Of a stretch of 64,000 bases of DNA, positions 8,897 through 17,724 are shown one piece after another. Source of the DNA: Bacteroidales bacterium (GTDB taxonomy: Bacteria; Bacteroidota; Bacteroidia; Bacteroidales; FEN-979); assembly GCA_023231065.1 (NCBI GenBank), contig JALNWE010000006.1, forward strand, positions 1 through 64,000, written 5' to 3'. The notes under the pieces are model-generated. The model was not told the origin of the DNA. It saw only the letters and a program-made list of their open reading frames with translations, and made no database searches. Within the stretch, counting starts at the first letter, position 1. Each line of letters opens with the position of its first letter. The position numbers and the translations under genes are program-made.

Positions 8897-10276
8897 AATC
8901 TTGAAATCCATAGCGAGCGACATATTTTCGATGTAAAGGATGTCGAATCTTAATCGCTCAATCATCTGATCAAGGTTTTCAGCATAACCATATTTAACCT
9001 GTCCCCAGGAAGTAATGCCCGGTTTCACTTTATGCAGCAACCGGTAATGGGGGGCTTTTTGAGTGATCTGGTCAATGTAATATTGACGTTCCGGACGGGG
9101 ACCTACCAGGCTCATATCCCCTTTGAGGACAGTATAGAACTGGGGCGTTTCATCAATCCTGAACTGACGCAGAAATTTTCCAAACCGAGTGATCCGGGGA
9201 TCATTTTTTGAACTGAGTTGAGGGCCACTATCTTCTGCATCCTGGAACATGGTCCGGAATTTATGCATCACAAAAAGTTTCCCTTTTAGTCCAACTCTTT
9301 CCTGGGAATAAAATACAGGGCCTGGAGATGTGATTTTGATAATGATAGCAGTTAACAACATGACCGGGAAAAGAATGATCAGGCAGATGACTGAAATAAC
9401 AATGTCAATAATCCTTTTCAGCGAAAATTGCCAGTCGGGCATCAAGTCGGGATATATCTGAATGAGTGGGGCATGAAAAATAGAAGTCGTTTTAACTGAG
9501 CCCATGAGTATATCTTGCATGGCAGGAATGATTTTAATCACGACATCAGTGTCTTCCAGCTGGGTAATGATATTTTCAATCGTATGGTTTTCAGAATGTT
9601 CAATTGCAATGATAACCTCTTCTATCTGATAATCCTTCACTATCTGGCTCAAGTCCTTCAACTCACCGAGATGGGGAATATAGTCTGCCAGTTTATAGGT
9701 TTTATAACCCTCTACATTAATAAATCCAACAAATTTATTCCCCGATGATTTTTCCTGGTTTTCGATTTCCTTGTATATGGCTACCGCGTTTCCGTTGCTG
9801 CCAACGATAACAGTATTAAAACCTATGATTTTATTATGGATTTTATAAGCAGTCCTTGATGTTATAAGGAACCGGAATGCAGCGGTAAAAAACAAATGAA
9901 AAAGAAAAAGAACAAGAAAAAATTCAACATAAGTCCTTTGATTAATAATTACATCATCGAGGATCAACGTGAAGAACAACAAGGTTACTCCAAGAAATGT
10001 AATCAGCAAAGTCTGTCCGAATTCCCGCAGGCGGGCCTTCCTGTAAATTTTACGGTATGTCCCAATCAGCGCATAAAGGAATAACCAGAAAAAAGGGATT
10101 GCAACAATGCCTAAATAGAGTTTCTGATCCAGGAATATATCTTGTGAATGTAAAAAGACAGTTGGATCAACAGCGTGTTTTCGGTAGATGAAAAACAGGG
10201 TCCAGGCAATTAAAGCTGCAAAATAATCTGCGACAACATATTTAATAACCTGTAAACGTTTATTCATGATGTGCAT
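8852..10276 (-). CDS. Undecaprenyl-phosphate sugar phosphotransferase (polyprenyl glycosylphosphotransferase)
   Basis: Membrane protein of 474 aa that should load the first sugar-1-phosphate of a surface polysaccharide onto undecaprenyl phosphate. There are four N-terminal membrane helices (about 10-130), a Rossmann-like CoA-binding-type domain (about 140-260), one more helix near 285-310, and the bacterial sugar transferase domain to the end, with FYSQERVG, MHKFRTM, RIDETPQF and LVGPRPE. An alternative start is the fourth codon (MNKRLQV). Upstream on the same strand are an unknown lipoprotein and a sugar-type dehydrogenase, fitting an envelope polysaccharide role. The sugar (glucose, galactose or an amino sugar) is unknown. 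Confidence 0.92.
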   Translation of the reverse strand: MHIMNKRLQVIKYVVADYFAALIAWTLFFIYRKHAVDPTVFLHSQDIFLDQKLYLGIVAIPFFWLFLYALIGTYRKIYRKARLREFGQTLLITFLGVTLLFFTLILDDVIINQRTYVEFFLVLFLFHLFFTAAFRFLITSRTAYKIHNKIIGFNTVIVGSNGNAVAIYKEIENQEKSSGNKFVGFINVEGYKTYKLADYIPHLGELKDLSQIVKDYQIEEVIIAIEHSENHTIENIITQLEDTDVVIKIIPAMQDILMGSVKTTSIFHAPLIQIYPDLMPDWQFSLKRIIDIVISVICLIILFPVMLLTAIIIKITSPGPVFYSQERVGLKGKLFVMHKFRTMFQDAEDSGPQLSSKNDPRITRFGKFLRQFRIDETPQFYTVLKGDMSLVGPRPERQYYIDQITQKAPHYRLLHKVKPGITSWGQVKYGYAENLDQMIERLRFDILYIENMSLAMDFKILIYTVLIIIQGRGK

Positions 10277-10314
10277 TTTAGTGTAGATCTTTTAACCATA
10301 TAAAGGCATGAAAA

Positions 10315-11199
10315 TCAATTCGTTTTCCGGGTAACAAGTTTAAAATTATCAAAGAGGATGTAAGATTCCCCCACATCCGAATTTTTTAAAGCGCCCAGGT
10401 AAACCCTGAAGGAGCTCATCCCGGTATAAGCATTCAGCGTTGTTGTAAGATCGATATATATTTTTTTCCAGTTCCCGTTGGTCCGGTTCAGGGTTATAAT
10501 CGGAGTTTGAATGGCATTGATGCCCGCATAAGTAAACACTCCAACAATAAATGTATTTGTCGTATTAAAATTCATTTCAAGGAATACCGACGAGCTAGGT
10601 ATGCTGTATACTTCATGGGTCTGACATTGAAAATAATCATGTAGGGAATCAAGCGCGACAATTCCCGAGTGGGCGCCCTGAAAAGTAAGGGGGGATCCGG
10701 AGGGTGTCTTTTCAATATAGGCAGAACTGCCTTGGGTACTATCCAGTGAACAGCCGGCTCCGTCAAAATCCTCCATCCAGGCAAAAAAAGCCGGAGTCTG
10801 ATAAGTTGTTTTCAGAACGCCAAGCTGACAAGTACTATCTTCCTTAAAAATGATATTTTTCTGTATGGGAACGTAATATTCATAACCAATCCGGGTAGCT
10901 GAAATGCCGTTCTTTTTGATCCCGGGCCATAGCTTTACCGTGTGGGTACCGGATTTCAAAACAGGAAAGCGGGCAGGCAATTCATAGGCGCCTAATAACT
11001 CGTCATCCACATAAACCCATACATCGGTTATATTTTGTGAATTTGTTCCTTGTTTACTATAATCGGTGGTCAGATAAATAGAATCTATACTAAGATATGC
11101 CGGGATGGATTGATCCCCGGAAAATTTTTCGCATGAAACCATCAGAATAATCAAAACCGGAAGAAACAACAAGCAGCGTAAGAGTGTCCGGTAAGTCAT
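10315..11199 (-). CDS. Putative lipoprotein of unknown function
   Basis: I do not recognise this family. The 294-aa protein begins with a type II signal peptide (RCLLFLPVLIILMVSC) and a lipid-modified Cys23 followed by E and K. The rest is beta-rich: a PEGA-like or carbohydrate-type segment around 45-105 (VWVYVDDELLGAYELP, SGTHTVKLWPG) and a jelly-roll-like C-terminal half (AYIEKTP..., FLEMNFNTTNTF, ILFDNFKL) resembling carbohydrate-binding beta-sandwiches. Its place 38 bp upstream of the glycosylphosphotransferase suggests an envelope role. Orthologs may be limited to Bacteroidota. Confidence 0.75.
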   Translation of the reverse strand: MTYRTLLRCLLFLPVLIILMVSCEKFSGDQSIPAYLSIDSIYLTTDYSKQGTNSQNITDVWVYVDDELLGAYELPARFPVLKSGTHTVKLWPGIKKNGISATRIGYEYYVPIQKNIIFKEDSTCQLGVLKTTYQTPAFFAWMEDFDGAGCSLDSTQGSSAYIEKTPSGSPLTFQGAHSGIVALDSLHDYFQCQTHEVYSIPSSSVFLEMNFNTTNTFIVGVFTYAGINAIQTPIITLNRTNGNWKKIYIDLTTTLNAYTGMSSFRVYLGALKNSDVGESYILFDNFKLVTRKTN

Positions 11200-11303
11200 A
11201 AAAGCGTATAAGTTTTATAAACGAAACCCTTTATGGGTAACGAATACGAGTTCCCTATATTGTGTATTTCCCGATAAAAGTTATAAACCAGACATTTACT
11301 GGA

Positions 11304-12290
11304 TCAAAGGATATTACTAACGCTTTGGTTAATCCTCTCCATGATTTTGTGAGCAACTTCCAACGCCTGATAGCCATCATTGATTGTCACGGGAGGTATT
11401 GTATTATTAATGATCGCGGAATAAAAACTTTCCAATTCCGTTTTAATAGCATTGGAAGGTTTGATCTCCGGTTTATCGAAATGGATCTGCCTGGTCCCTT
11501 TACCCTTGCCAAGGTCGATAATAAATCCCGGAATATCGCCATTCTGACCAGTGTCGGTTATCCGGACGATCTCCAGCGCCTTTTTCAGAAAATCAACGGA
11601 GATGTAAGCATCCCTTTGAAAAAACCTTGATTTTCTCATATTTTTCAACGAAATCCTGCTGGCTGTCAGGTTCGCCACACAACCGTTATCGAACTCAATC
11701 CGGGCATTGGCGATGTCAGGAGTATCACTGAGGACAGCAACGCCGCTCGCACTGATCTTTTTGATATTACTTTTAACAACGCTGAGAACGATATCTATGT
11801 CATGGATCATCAAATCAAGAATGACCGGCACATCGGTACCTCTGGGATTAAATTCGGAAAGGCGATGGGTCTCAATAAACATGGGATGGTCAAAAGCAGG
11901 TTCTGCAGCAAGGAATGCAGGATTAAACCTTTCCACATGACCTACCTGCACTTTTACATTTGCCTCCCCCGCGATTTTTATCAGATCACGGGCCTCTTCA
12001 ACACTGGTAACAATCGGCTTTTCAATAAAGACGTGACGACACTTTTTCAATGATTTGGATGCGCAATCAAAATGCGAAATGGTTGGGGTTACAATATCAA
12101 TAACTTCGGCTGCAGCAATCAGCTGTTCAACGGATTCCCACTTTTTTATATTAAACTCTTCTTCAACATGATTGGCATTGGCCACGTCAGGATCATAAAA
12201 ACCGACCAAATCATAAGATGGGATTTCTTGTAAGCATTTCAGGTGAATTTTACCAAGATGGCCAGCTCCCAATACTCCGATCTTCAACAT
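11304..12290 (-). CDS. Gfo/Idh/MocA family oxidoreductase
   Basis: NAD(P)-dependent dehydrogenase of 328 aa, usually acting on sugars or sugar nucleotides. The N-terminal Rossmann fold shows GVLGAGHLGKIH (residues 5-16), and the family motif IEKPIVTSVEEA, whose Lys contacts the cofactor and substrate, is near residue 92. The C-terminal domain follows with VGHVERFNPAF and a conserved histidine in MIHDIDIV. The gene precedes a lipoprotein and a polyprenyl sugar transferase on the same strand, consistent with nucleotide-sugar supply, but the substrate is not determined. A TAACTTTG promoter element puts the start site about 8 nt before the ATG. Confidence 0.88.
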   Translation of the reverse strand: MLKIGVLGAGHLGKIHLKCLQEIPSYDLVGFYDPDVANANHVEEEFNIKKWESVEQLIAAAEVIDIVTPTISHFDCASKSLKKCRHVFIEKPIVTSVEEARDLIKIAGEANVKVQVGHVERFNPAFLAAEPAFDHPMFIETHRLSEFNPRGTDVPVILDLMIHDIDIVLSVVKSNIKKISASGVAVLSDTPDIANARIEFDNGCVANLTASRISLKNMRKSRFFQRDAYISVDFLKKALEIVRITDTGQNGDIPGFIIDLGKGKGTRQIHFDKPEIKPSNAIKTELESFYSAIINNTIPPVTINDGYQALEVAHKIMERINQSVSNIL

Positions 12291-12304
12291 AAAATGTTTT
12301 TTTG

Positions 12305-12312
12305 CAAAGTTA
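12305..12312 (-). promoter_or_regulatory. Candidate -7 element for the Gfo/Idh/MocA gene
   Basis: The minus strand reads TAACTTTG, matching TAnnTTTG. The expected transcript start is near 12298, leaving only about 8 nt before the ATG at 12290. No clear -33 box. Confidence 0.5.
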
Positions 12313-12370
12313 GCCTTTTAGCCGTACTTTATTTAGTATTTTCGTGAAAATTTTCTCAAGGTTTGGTGAC

Positions 12371-13039
12371 ATGACAAACACTCGTCCCATCGACTCGTAT
12401 CGCCACAATGGGTTAAGAAAATTGCTTATTCGTAGCATAAGGGAAAAAGGAATTTTGGATGAAAATGTCCTGACCGCGATGGAAAAGGTTCCCCGCCATT
12501 TCTTTTTTGATTCCTCCTTCCTCGAATATGCTTATGAAGACAAACCTTTCCCCATCGGCGCTGGCCAAACCATTTCACAACCTTATACCGTTGCCTATCA
12601 AACAGAATTACTCCGGATTGAAAAGGGCGACAGGGTTCTGGAAATCGGTACTGGCTCAGGTTATCAGGCTTGCATTTTAGCAGAAATGGGCGCCCGCGTG
12701 TTTACCATTGAACGTCAAAAAACACTTTTTGATAAAACCAGTAAATTTCTGATTACGCTTGGATATAATACCATTAAAACCTTTTATGGCGACGGTTACA
12801 AAGGGTTAAAAGCCTTTGCTCCTTATGATAAAATGATTGTCACGGCAGCGGCGCCATATATACCCGACATATTGCTGGATCAACTTCGCGTTGGTGGTAT
12901 CCTTGTCATCCCGGTCGGTGAATCCGACACCCAGATCATGACAACGATCATTAAAACATCAGTTATCTCGTTTGATAAAAAGGAACACGGTGCGTTCAGG
13001 TTCGTTCCGATGCTTTGTGACCGAGCTAAAGAAAAGTAA
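12371..13039 (+). CDS. pcm: Protein-L-isoaspartate O-methyltransferase
   Basis: Enzyme of 222 aa that methylates isoaspartyl residues with SAM to start repair of aged proteins. Motifs include VPRHFFFDS near residue 40, the entry motif PFPIGAGQTISQPYTVA, and SAM motif I VLEIGTGSGYQACIL near residue 90, followed by TIERQK. The frame is open from a GTG at 12344; the ATG at 12371 fits the usual family N-terminus and is preferred. The stop lies 2 bp from the stop of the convergent ccmF gene. Confidence 0.95.
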   Translation: MTNTRPIDSYRHNGLRKLLIRSIREKGILDENVLTAMEKVPRHFFFDSSFLEYAYEDKPFPIGAGQTISQPYTVAYQTELLRIEKGDRVLEIGTGSGYQACILAEMGARVFTIERQKTLFDKTSKFLITLGYNTIKTFYGDGYKGLKAFAPYDKMIVTAAAPYIPDILLDQLRVGGILVIPVGESDTQIMTTIIKTSVISFDKKEHGAFRFVPMLCDRAKEK

Positions 13040-13041
13040 AA

Positions 13042-15096
13042 CTACCGGCAGATCCACCTCCTCCTGACCCGTCTGAAAAAAGCCCATGCGAATCCGCCCA
13101 TCATAAGAAAACAACCTGTCCACATAATATTGATATACGGGTTCATGGTCACTTTGATAACAATATAGTCCGGATCGTGACCAACTGCAGAAATATTAGT
13201 ATAATAATCCCGGTTGATAAAATGCCGGGTATCGGGATTATATACCGCACCCATTCGTGGATGAACATTGACTGAAGGTTGAAGCGTAAACGCTTTTTGG
13301 AATTTTCCCGTTAGTTTCCGGAGAAAATCAACCCGGTATGAAGTGGCGTTACCGGTCTTTCTGTTGCCAGAATAAATTACATAAAAGTCACCCATGTATA
13401 AGGTATCCCCTCTTACCAACATCAGATTTTCGTTGTTTGCCCTTTCATCGCCCAAATCGAATCGGGATGTATTCACGGAAATGATTTTTGAGTTCGAAAA
13501 GGTTATCAGTGCGCCCAACAGGAACATCACAAATCCAATGTGGGTAAAAACAGCCGGTAAATTCCTTGGATTTGAAGTCCGAAATATCAGGTTATAAAGA
13601 GATGAAAATAAAGCAAAAAGTATAAAAAACAGGAAAAGAACAAAATTAAATTTCGTAACAATTCCTGCCACCATGAAAGAGATACAAACAACCATTGAAA
13701 GTAAAAGCGGAATAATCACTTTCCGGAAAAATTTCCTCGAATCATTGAAATCATAATTTAAAAACTGACTAAAAGCAATGAAACCAGTTATCAAAAGCGC
13801 AAAAGGCATCTGGTATCGGTTATAGAAGCCAACCCGGTCAGCCGGCGGAGCAATGCCAGTGTGAAATAAAAAATTAAAAACAGGGATGGATGTGGTAAAG
13901 ATCAGTTGAAAAGAAGCCAAAACCATGATGATACTACCAATAAACATCCAGAATTCGCGAGAAAGCAAAGATTCCTGTTTCGGAATATGAAATTTTCTGA
14001 TTTTCATACTGATCATGACTATCACCAATACCAGAAAAGACAATAAAAAGATCAAAAACTGAAAAGCTATACCACTTTTACCGAAAGAGTGGACCGATGT
14101 ATCTGCAAGAATACCACTACGGGTAAGGAAGCTGGCATAAAGTACCAAGACATAAGACAAGGCCGAGAACACATAAGCCGACAATAAGGCATGGTCCTGT
14201 CGTCTTGAAATTATCATAAAATGAAGCGCCGCAATCAGTGTCATCCATGGAATAAGAGAGGAATTTTCCACGGGATCCCATGACCAAAACCCTCCGAAAG
14301 TAAGCGATACATAAGCCCATGCGCTACCCAATAATATTCCGGCGCTTAATATGAATAAAGCTAAAAGGGTCCATGGAAATGCACGGGAGATCCAGGTATA
14401 GTGATCATTTTTTAATAATGACGCGATGGCATAACATAAAGGGACCAGGGTAAGGGCATAACCTATAAAAAGAACCGGAGGATGAATGATCATCCAAATA
14501 TTCTCAAGCAAAGGGTTAAGTCCATTTCCGTCTGTTATCTGACGAATGTAGTCGGGCATGACAAAGATAGTACCTTGAACAGAATCGATCGTTTCGCGTA
14601 AAAGGGTGAAGGGACTGGCGCCAATTTGTATTCCTGAAACCTTAACGCCCAATAACATGGATGTCATAAATACCTGGGAAAAAGAAAAAATCATCATGAC
14701 CGGTGATTCCCATTTTCGGGAGATCCAAAGCAGGATAAACCCGATTATAGCTTGTCCCAAAGTCCAGAAAAGAAAGCTTCCTTCCGGACCGGCCCAAAAA
14801 CATGAAATAAGATACTTAACCGGTAAGGCAGCTGAAGAGTATTCCCATACGTATGCATATTCGAAATAATGGCTGAATATCAGATAATAAAGCAACCCCG
14901 AAACAATTAACAGCGATAAAACATGAGAGAAATAAAAGGCCCTTGCGGAATGCAACCATAACAAGTTGTTTTTCCGACGATAGAAAGAAAAAACATAAAA
15001 AATGGCAGCCAGAATAGCAGCGCTGAAACTAAGCCAGACGAAGACTTTGCCCAGTTCGCCAGGAAACAGATGTTCTCCTATGTATTGAATTTGCAT
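13042..15096 (-). CDS. ccmF: Cytochrome c biogenesis protein CcmF/CcsA family (haem lyase)
   Basis: Polytopic membrane protein of 684 aa with about 14 hydrophobic segments. The haem-handling WWD signature is GGFWSWDPVENSSLIPW near residue 275. Other CcmF hallmarks are FWAGPEGSFLFW and NPLLENIWMIIHPPVLF with a conserved His, plus a C-terminal periplasmic beta region (about 520-640) before the last helix. CcmF attaches haem to the CXXCH motif of apocytochrome c at the outer face of the inner membrane. No ccmE, ccmC, ccmG or ccmH is next to it, so the rest of the pathway must be elsewhere. A TAAATTTG element lies 20 bp upstream of the start. Confidence 0.92.
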   Translation of the reverse strand: MQIQYIGEHLFPGELGKVFVWLSFSAAILAAIFYVFSFYRRKNNLLWLHSARAFYFSHVLSLLIVSGLLYYLIFSHYFEYAYVWEYSSAALPVKYLISCFWAGPEGSFLFWTLGQAIIGFILLWISRKWESPVMMIFSFSQVFMTSMLLGVKVSGIQIGASPFTLLRETIDSVQGTIFVMPDYIRQITDGNGLNPLLENIWMIIHPPVLFIGYALTLVPLCYAIASLLKNDHYTWISRAFPWTLLALFILSAGILLGSAWAYVSLTFGGFWSWDPVENSSLIPWMTLIAALHFMIISRRQDHALLSAYVFSALSYVLVLYASFLTRSGILADTSVHSFGKSGIAFQFLIFLLSFLVLVIVMISMKIRKFHIPKQESLLSREFWMFIGSIIMVLASFQLIFTTSIPVFNFLFHTGIAPPADRVGFYNRYQMPFALLITGFIAFSQFLNYDFNDSRKFFRKVIIPLLLSMVVCISFMVAGIVTKFNFVLFLFFILFALFSSLYNLIFRTSNPRNLPAVFTHIGFVMFLLGALITFSNSKIISVNTSRFDLGDERANNENLMLVRGDTLYMGDFYVIYSGNRKTGNATSYRVDFLRKLTGKFQKAFTLQPSVNVHPRMGAVYNPDTRHFINRDYYTNISAVGHDPDYIVIKVTMNPYINIMWTGCFLMMGGFAWAFFRRVRRRWICR

Positions 15097-15115
15097 GTAT
15101 TCATGTTATATATGG

Positions 15116-15123
15116 CAAATTTA
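15116..15123 (-). promoter_or_regulatory. Candidate -7 element for ccmF
   Basis: The minus strand reads TAAATTTG (TAnnTTTG). A TTTA box lies 18 bp upstream. Expected leader of about 13 nt to the ATG at 15096. Confidence 0.5.
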
Positions 15124-15230
15124 ACCTTTTCGGTGACATTGTAAATGAAAAGCATTAAGCATTCCAAATTGTTTATACCCCCTTCCCTTGTTGATAACTT
15201 GAAGTGATTTTGTTATAAATAAATCAAACC

Positions 15231-15255
15231 AGAAATTAAACCGGTTTTAATTTCT
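15231..15255. promoter_or_regulatory. Inverted repeat in the mtnP promoter region
   Basis: AGAAATTAAA (15231-15240) is a perfect inverted copy of TTTAATTTCT (15246-15255) around the 5-nt centre CCGGT. It sits 25 bp before the mtnP ATG, just upstream of a weak -7-like TATATTCG at 15258. A protein operator is more likely than an RNA hairpin because the arms lie upstream of the expected transcript start. Confidence 0.5.
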
Positions 15256-15280
15256 ATTATATTCGCTTAAATTTCGTACT

Positions 15281-16036
15281 ATGTTTAAAGTGGGTCTTAT
15301 CGGTGGTACCGGACTGGAAAAGTTGAATATTCTTCAGGCGGTAGATGAACTAAATATTGAAACCCCTTACGGGAACGCAAGTTCCTCGTTTTATCATGGC
15401 AAAACAGGTAAATTCGAGGTATATATCCTTTCACGACATGGTCGCGACCATAGTATTCCGCCAACTCAGGTCAACAACCGGGGTAATATTTATGCCCTGA
15501 AAAAGCTGGGTTGTCAGTATATCTTCGCTACCACGGCTTGTGGTAGCCTCCGGGATGAAATTCGCCGGGGGGATGTTGTCATTCCTGATCAGTTTATCGA
15601 TTTTACAAAACACAGGATCAATACATTTTACGACCATTTTGGACCCGGTCAATTGGGCCATACTTCGATGGCAGATCCTTTTTCGGACAAGCTTCGTCAG
15701 ATTCTTATTAAAGCCTGCAAGGATCTTGAACTATCCTATCATTCCAACGGTAACATTGTAACAATTGAAGGCCCCCGGTTTTCGACCCGGGCAGAGTCAA
15801 AGATGTTCCGGTTACTTGGCGCCGATATCGTCAACATGAGCATCGCTCCCGAAGTCAGCCTGGCTAATGAAGCCGGAATCCCTTATGCATCAATTGCCCT
15901 TTCAACCGATTATGATTCATGGAAACAAGATGATGAACCTGTTACATGGGACAATGTCTTGCAGGTCTTTAATGATAATGTAAAACATGTAACGAATTTA
16001 TTGGTTCACATTTTAGAAACAGATCAATCACTGTAG
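15281..16036 (+). CDS. mtnP: S-methyl-5'-thioadenosine phosphorylase (PNP/MTAP family)
   Basis: Enzyme of 251 aa that should cleave 5'-methylthioadenosine with phosphate to adenine and methylthioribose-1-phosphate, a salvage step after polyamine synthesis. Visible motifs are GLIGGTGLE at the N-terminus, the phosphate-binding SRHGRDHSIPP, QVNNRGNIYALKKLG, EGPRFSTRAESKMFR, and STDYD at residues 208-212, whose aspartates recognise the adenine N7/6-amino group. The loop that is usually NMT..PE reads NMSIAPEVSLA. A related specificity (inosine or guanosine) is possible, but STDYD favours MTAP. The next gene starts 6 bp downstream. Confidence 0.88.
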   Translation: MFKVGLIGGTGLEKLNILQAVDELNIETPYGNASSSFYHGKTGKFEVYILSRHGRDHSIPPTQVNNRGNIYALKKLGCQYIFATTACGSLRDEIRRGDVVIPDQFIDFTKHRINTFYDHFGPGQLGHTSMADPFSDKLRQILIKACKDLELSYHSNGNIVTIEGPRFSTRAESKMFRLLGADIVNMSIAPEVSLANEAGIPYASIALSTDYDSWKQDDEPVTWDNVLQVFNDNVKHVTNLLVHILETDQSL

Positions 16037-16042
16037 GGAACA

Positions 16043-17713
16043 ATGAAACACTTTGTTTTATTAATCTTTTTTATGAATTTCATGGGGGTCCTGTACAGTC
16101 AGGGCCAGGGCGCTGTTAACCCTTATTTGCAACCTAAGCCAAACGCGATAATTGTCGAACGATCGATAAATAACCTTCCCGTCATCAGCGATGTTAAGTC
16201 ATTCATTGATAAGGCCATGGGATGGACCCTTCAGGACGACGGAAAGTGGATTTCGCAGGAAAACAGGTTGTTATACAGCAAAACCGAATTCAACAATTCA
16301 GGAAAAACATACTATAAACTCGGAAAAGAAAATTTTGATATCATTGAATTAAGAGATGTTACTTCCGGAAATGACACTTATGTTGTCATGATCATCAAAT
16401 ACAGAACAGGTTATTATGAATTTCCCATCCTCATGGATGGATGGCATAATCAATTGGGACTCTCCTTTTTTGTTTTTAAAAGAGATAAACTAAATGAGGT
16501 GATTCCAGAAAAAATGGATTTCAATAAGGTATATATAACCAACATGGAGGTAATATGCAGTGGTTCACTGGTGGATTATAATAAAAGCACACTCAATTCG
16601 ACCATTGCATATAACATTCAAAAAACACTGAGTGAAAAAACGATTGCCTCCCACAACTTGTTGATCGCTATATGGCCGGTTCAAACCAGTGGTCAAACCT
16701 TAATGAGGTTTCGCTTGATACAGGTTATGAATAAGAAGAAATTTTATATGCCATACTTTGATCCTAAAAACCGGGATAGATTATTCAAAAGTTCTTATTT
16801 TGAAATTGACTATAATGTCTTTCAAAACTTCATCCATTATTCAGGAGGGGCCGTTGTCCCTCAATTCAATGGTTATTCGCAGAACGCAGATGAATTTTAT
16901 AAAAAAGGCGTTACCAACTACACCAACGGAAATTATTCACAAAGTATAGCTGATCTGACTCAAGCTGCAAGGTTTCAACCTTATTCCGACTTTTTCCTGA
17001 CCTATGCATATCGCGCCAATTCGCGCCAAAAAACCGGAGATTATACGGGCGCCCTCCAGGATTTTGACCGGGCTGTTATGCTCAAGCCATCTGATCAGGG
17101 ATATTATACTGCATGGTTAACCACTATTTATAACCGGGGTGTTGTTAAACGAAGCCTGAAAGATATCAATGGAGCATGTCAGGACTGGCATACTGCAATT
17201 CAAATGGGATTTAAAGACAAGGAAATGGAAGATGCAATCAAAGAATCCTGTAAAAATTTCCGGTTCACTGGTTCAACTTTGAATTATACAACGGTTGCAA
17301 CTTCATCTCCTGGCGTTTCTTCCATGGCCATACAAAATGATTATTATAAGGTTTATTGGGATGCCGTGTGGAAATATGAAAATGGAAATTACAATGAAGC
17401 CGTACTTTCCTTTAACAGGGCCCTGGAATTACAACCACAAACTAATCCTTTGGGTATCTATACATACAGGGGCAACTGCAAACTCAAGCTCACGGATTAT
17501 ACAGGTGCAATCCAGGATTTTGATTATGTCCTCGCATTATCATCTACCTTGCCAACAGATAATAATACCCTCAAGACTATTTTTTACAACAGGGGACTTG
17601 CAAACTTTTTCCTGGGTAATACGACAGGCGCTTGCAATGATTTTCAAAAATCAATCAACGCCGGAATGAGCGACCAGCCATCGTTAAATTTCATAAAACA
17701 GGTTTGTAAATAA
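16043..17713 (+). CDS. Secreted tetratricopeptide-repeat protein
   Basis: Protein of 556 aa with an N-terminal signal peptide (about 1-20, ending LYSQG). Residues about 30-280 form an unrecognised globular domain. Two TPR blocks follow: about 285-410 (FYKKGVTNYTNGNYSQSIADL, GALQDFDRAVMLKP, GACQDWHTAIQMG) and about 430-556 (VWKYENGNYNEAVLSFNRAL, GAIQDFDYVLAL, GACNDFQKSINAG), each ending in a cysteine. The parallel order points to an internal duplication. It probably works as a periplasmic or outer-membrane scaffold. It is linked by position to mtnP, which may only reflect cotranscription. Confidence 0.82.
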   Translation: MKHFVLLIFFMNFMGVLYSQGQGAVNPYLQPKPNAIIVERSINNLPVISDVKSFIDKAMGWTLQDDGKWISQENRLLYSKTEFNNSGKTYYKLGKENFDIIELRDVTSGNDTYVVMIIKYRTGYYEFPILMDGWHNQLGLSFFVFKRDKLNEVIPEKMDFNKVYITNMEVICSGSLVDYNKSTLNSTIAYNIQKTLSEKTIASHNLLIAIWPVQTSGQTLMRFRLIQVMNKKKFYMPYFDPKNRDRLFKSSYFEIDYNVFQNFIHYSGGAVVPQFNGYSQNADEFYKKGVTNYTNGNYSQSIADLTQAARFQPYSDFFLTYAYRANSRQKTGDYTGALQDFDRAVMLKPSDQGYYTAWLTTIYNRGVVKRSLKDINGACQDWHTAIQMGFKDKEMEDAIKESCKNFRFTGSTLNYTTVATSSPGVSSMAIQNDYYKVYWDAVWKYENGNYNEAVLSFNRALELQPQTNPLGIYTYRGNCKLKLTDYTGAIQDFDYVLALSSTLPTDNNTLKTIFYNRGLANFFLGNTTGACNDFQKSINAGMSDQPSLNFIKQVCK

Positions 17714-17724
17714 TGGTTTTACAA

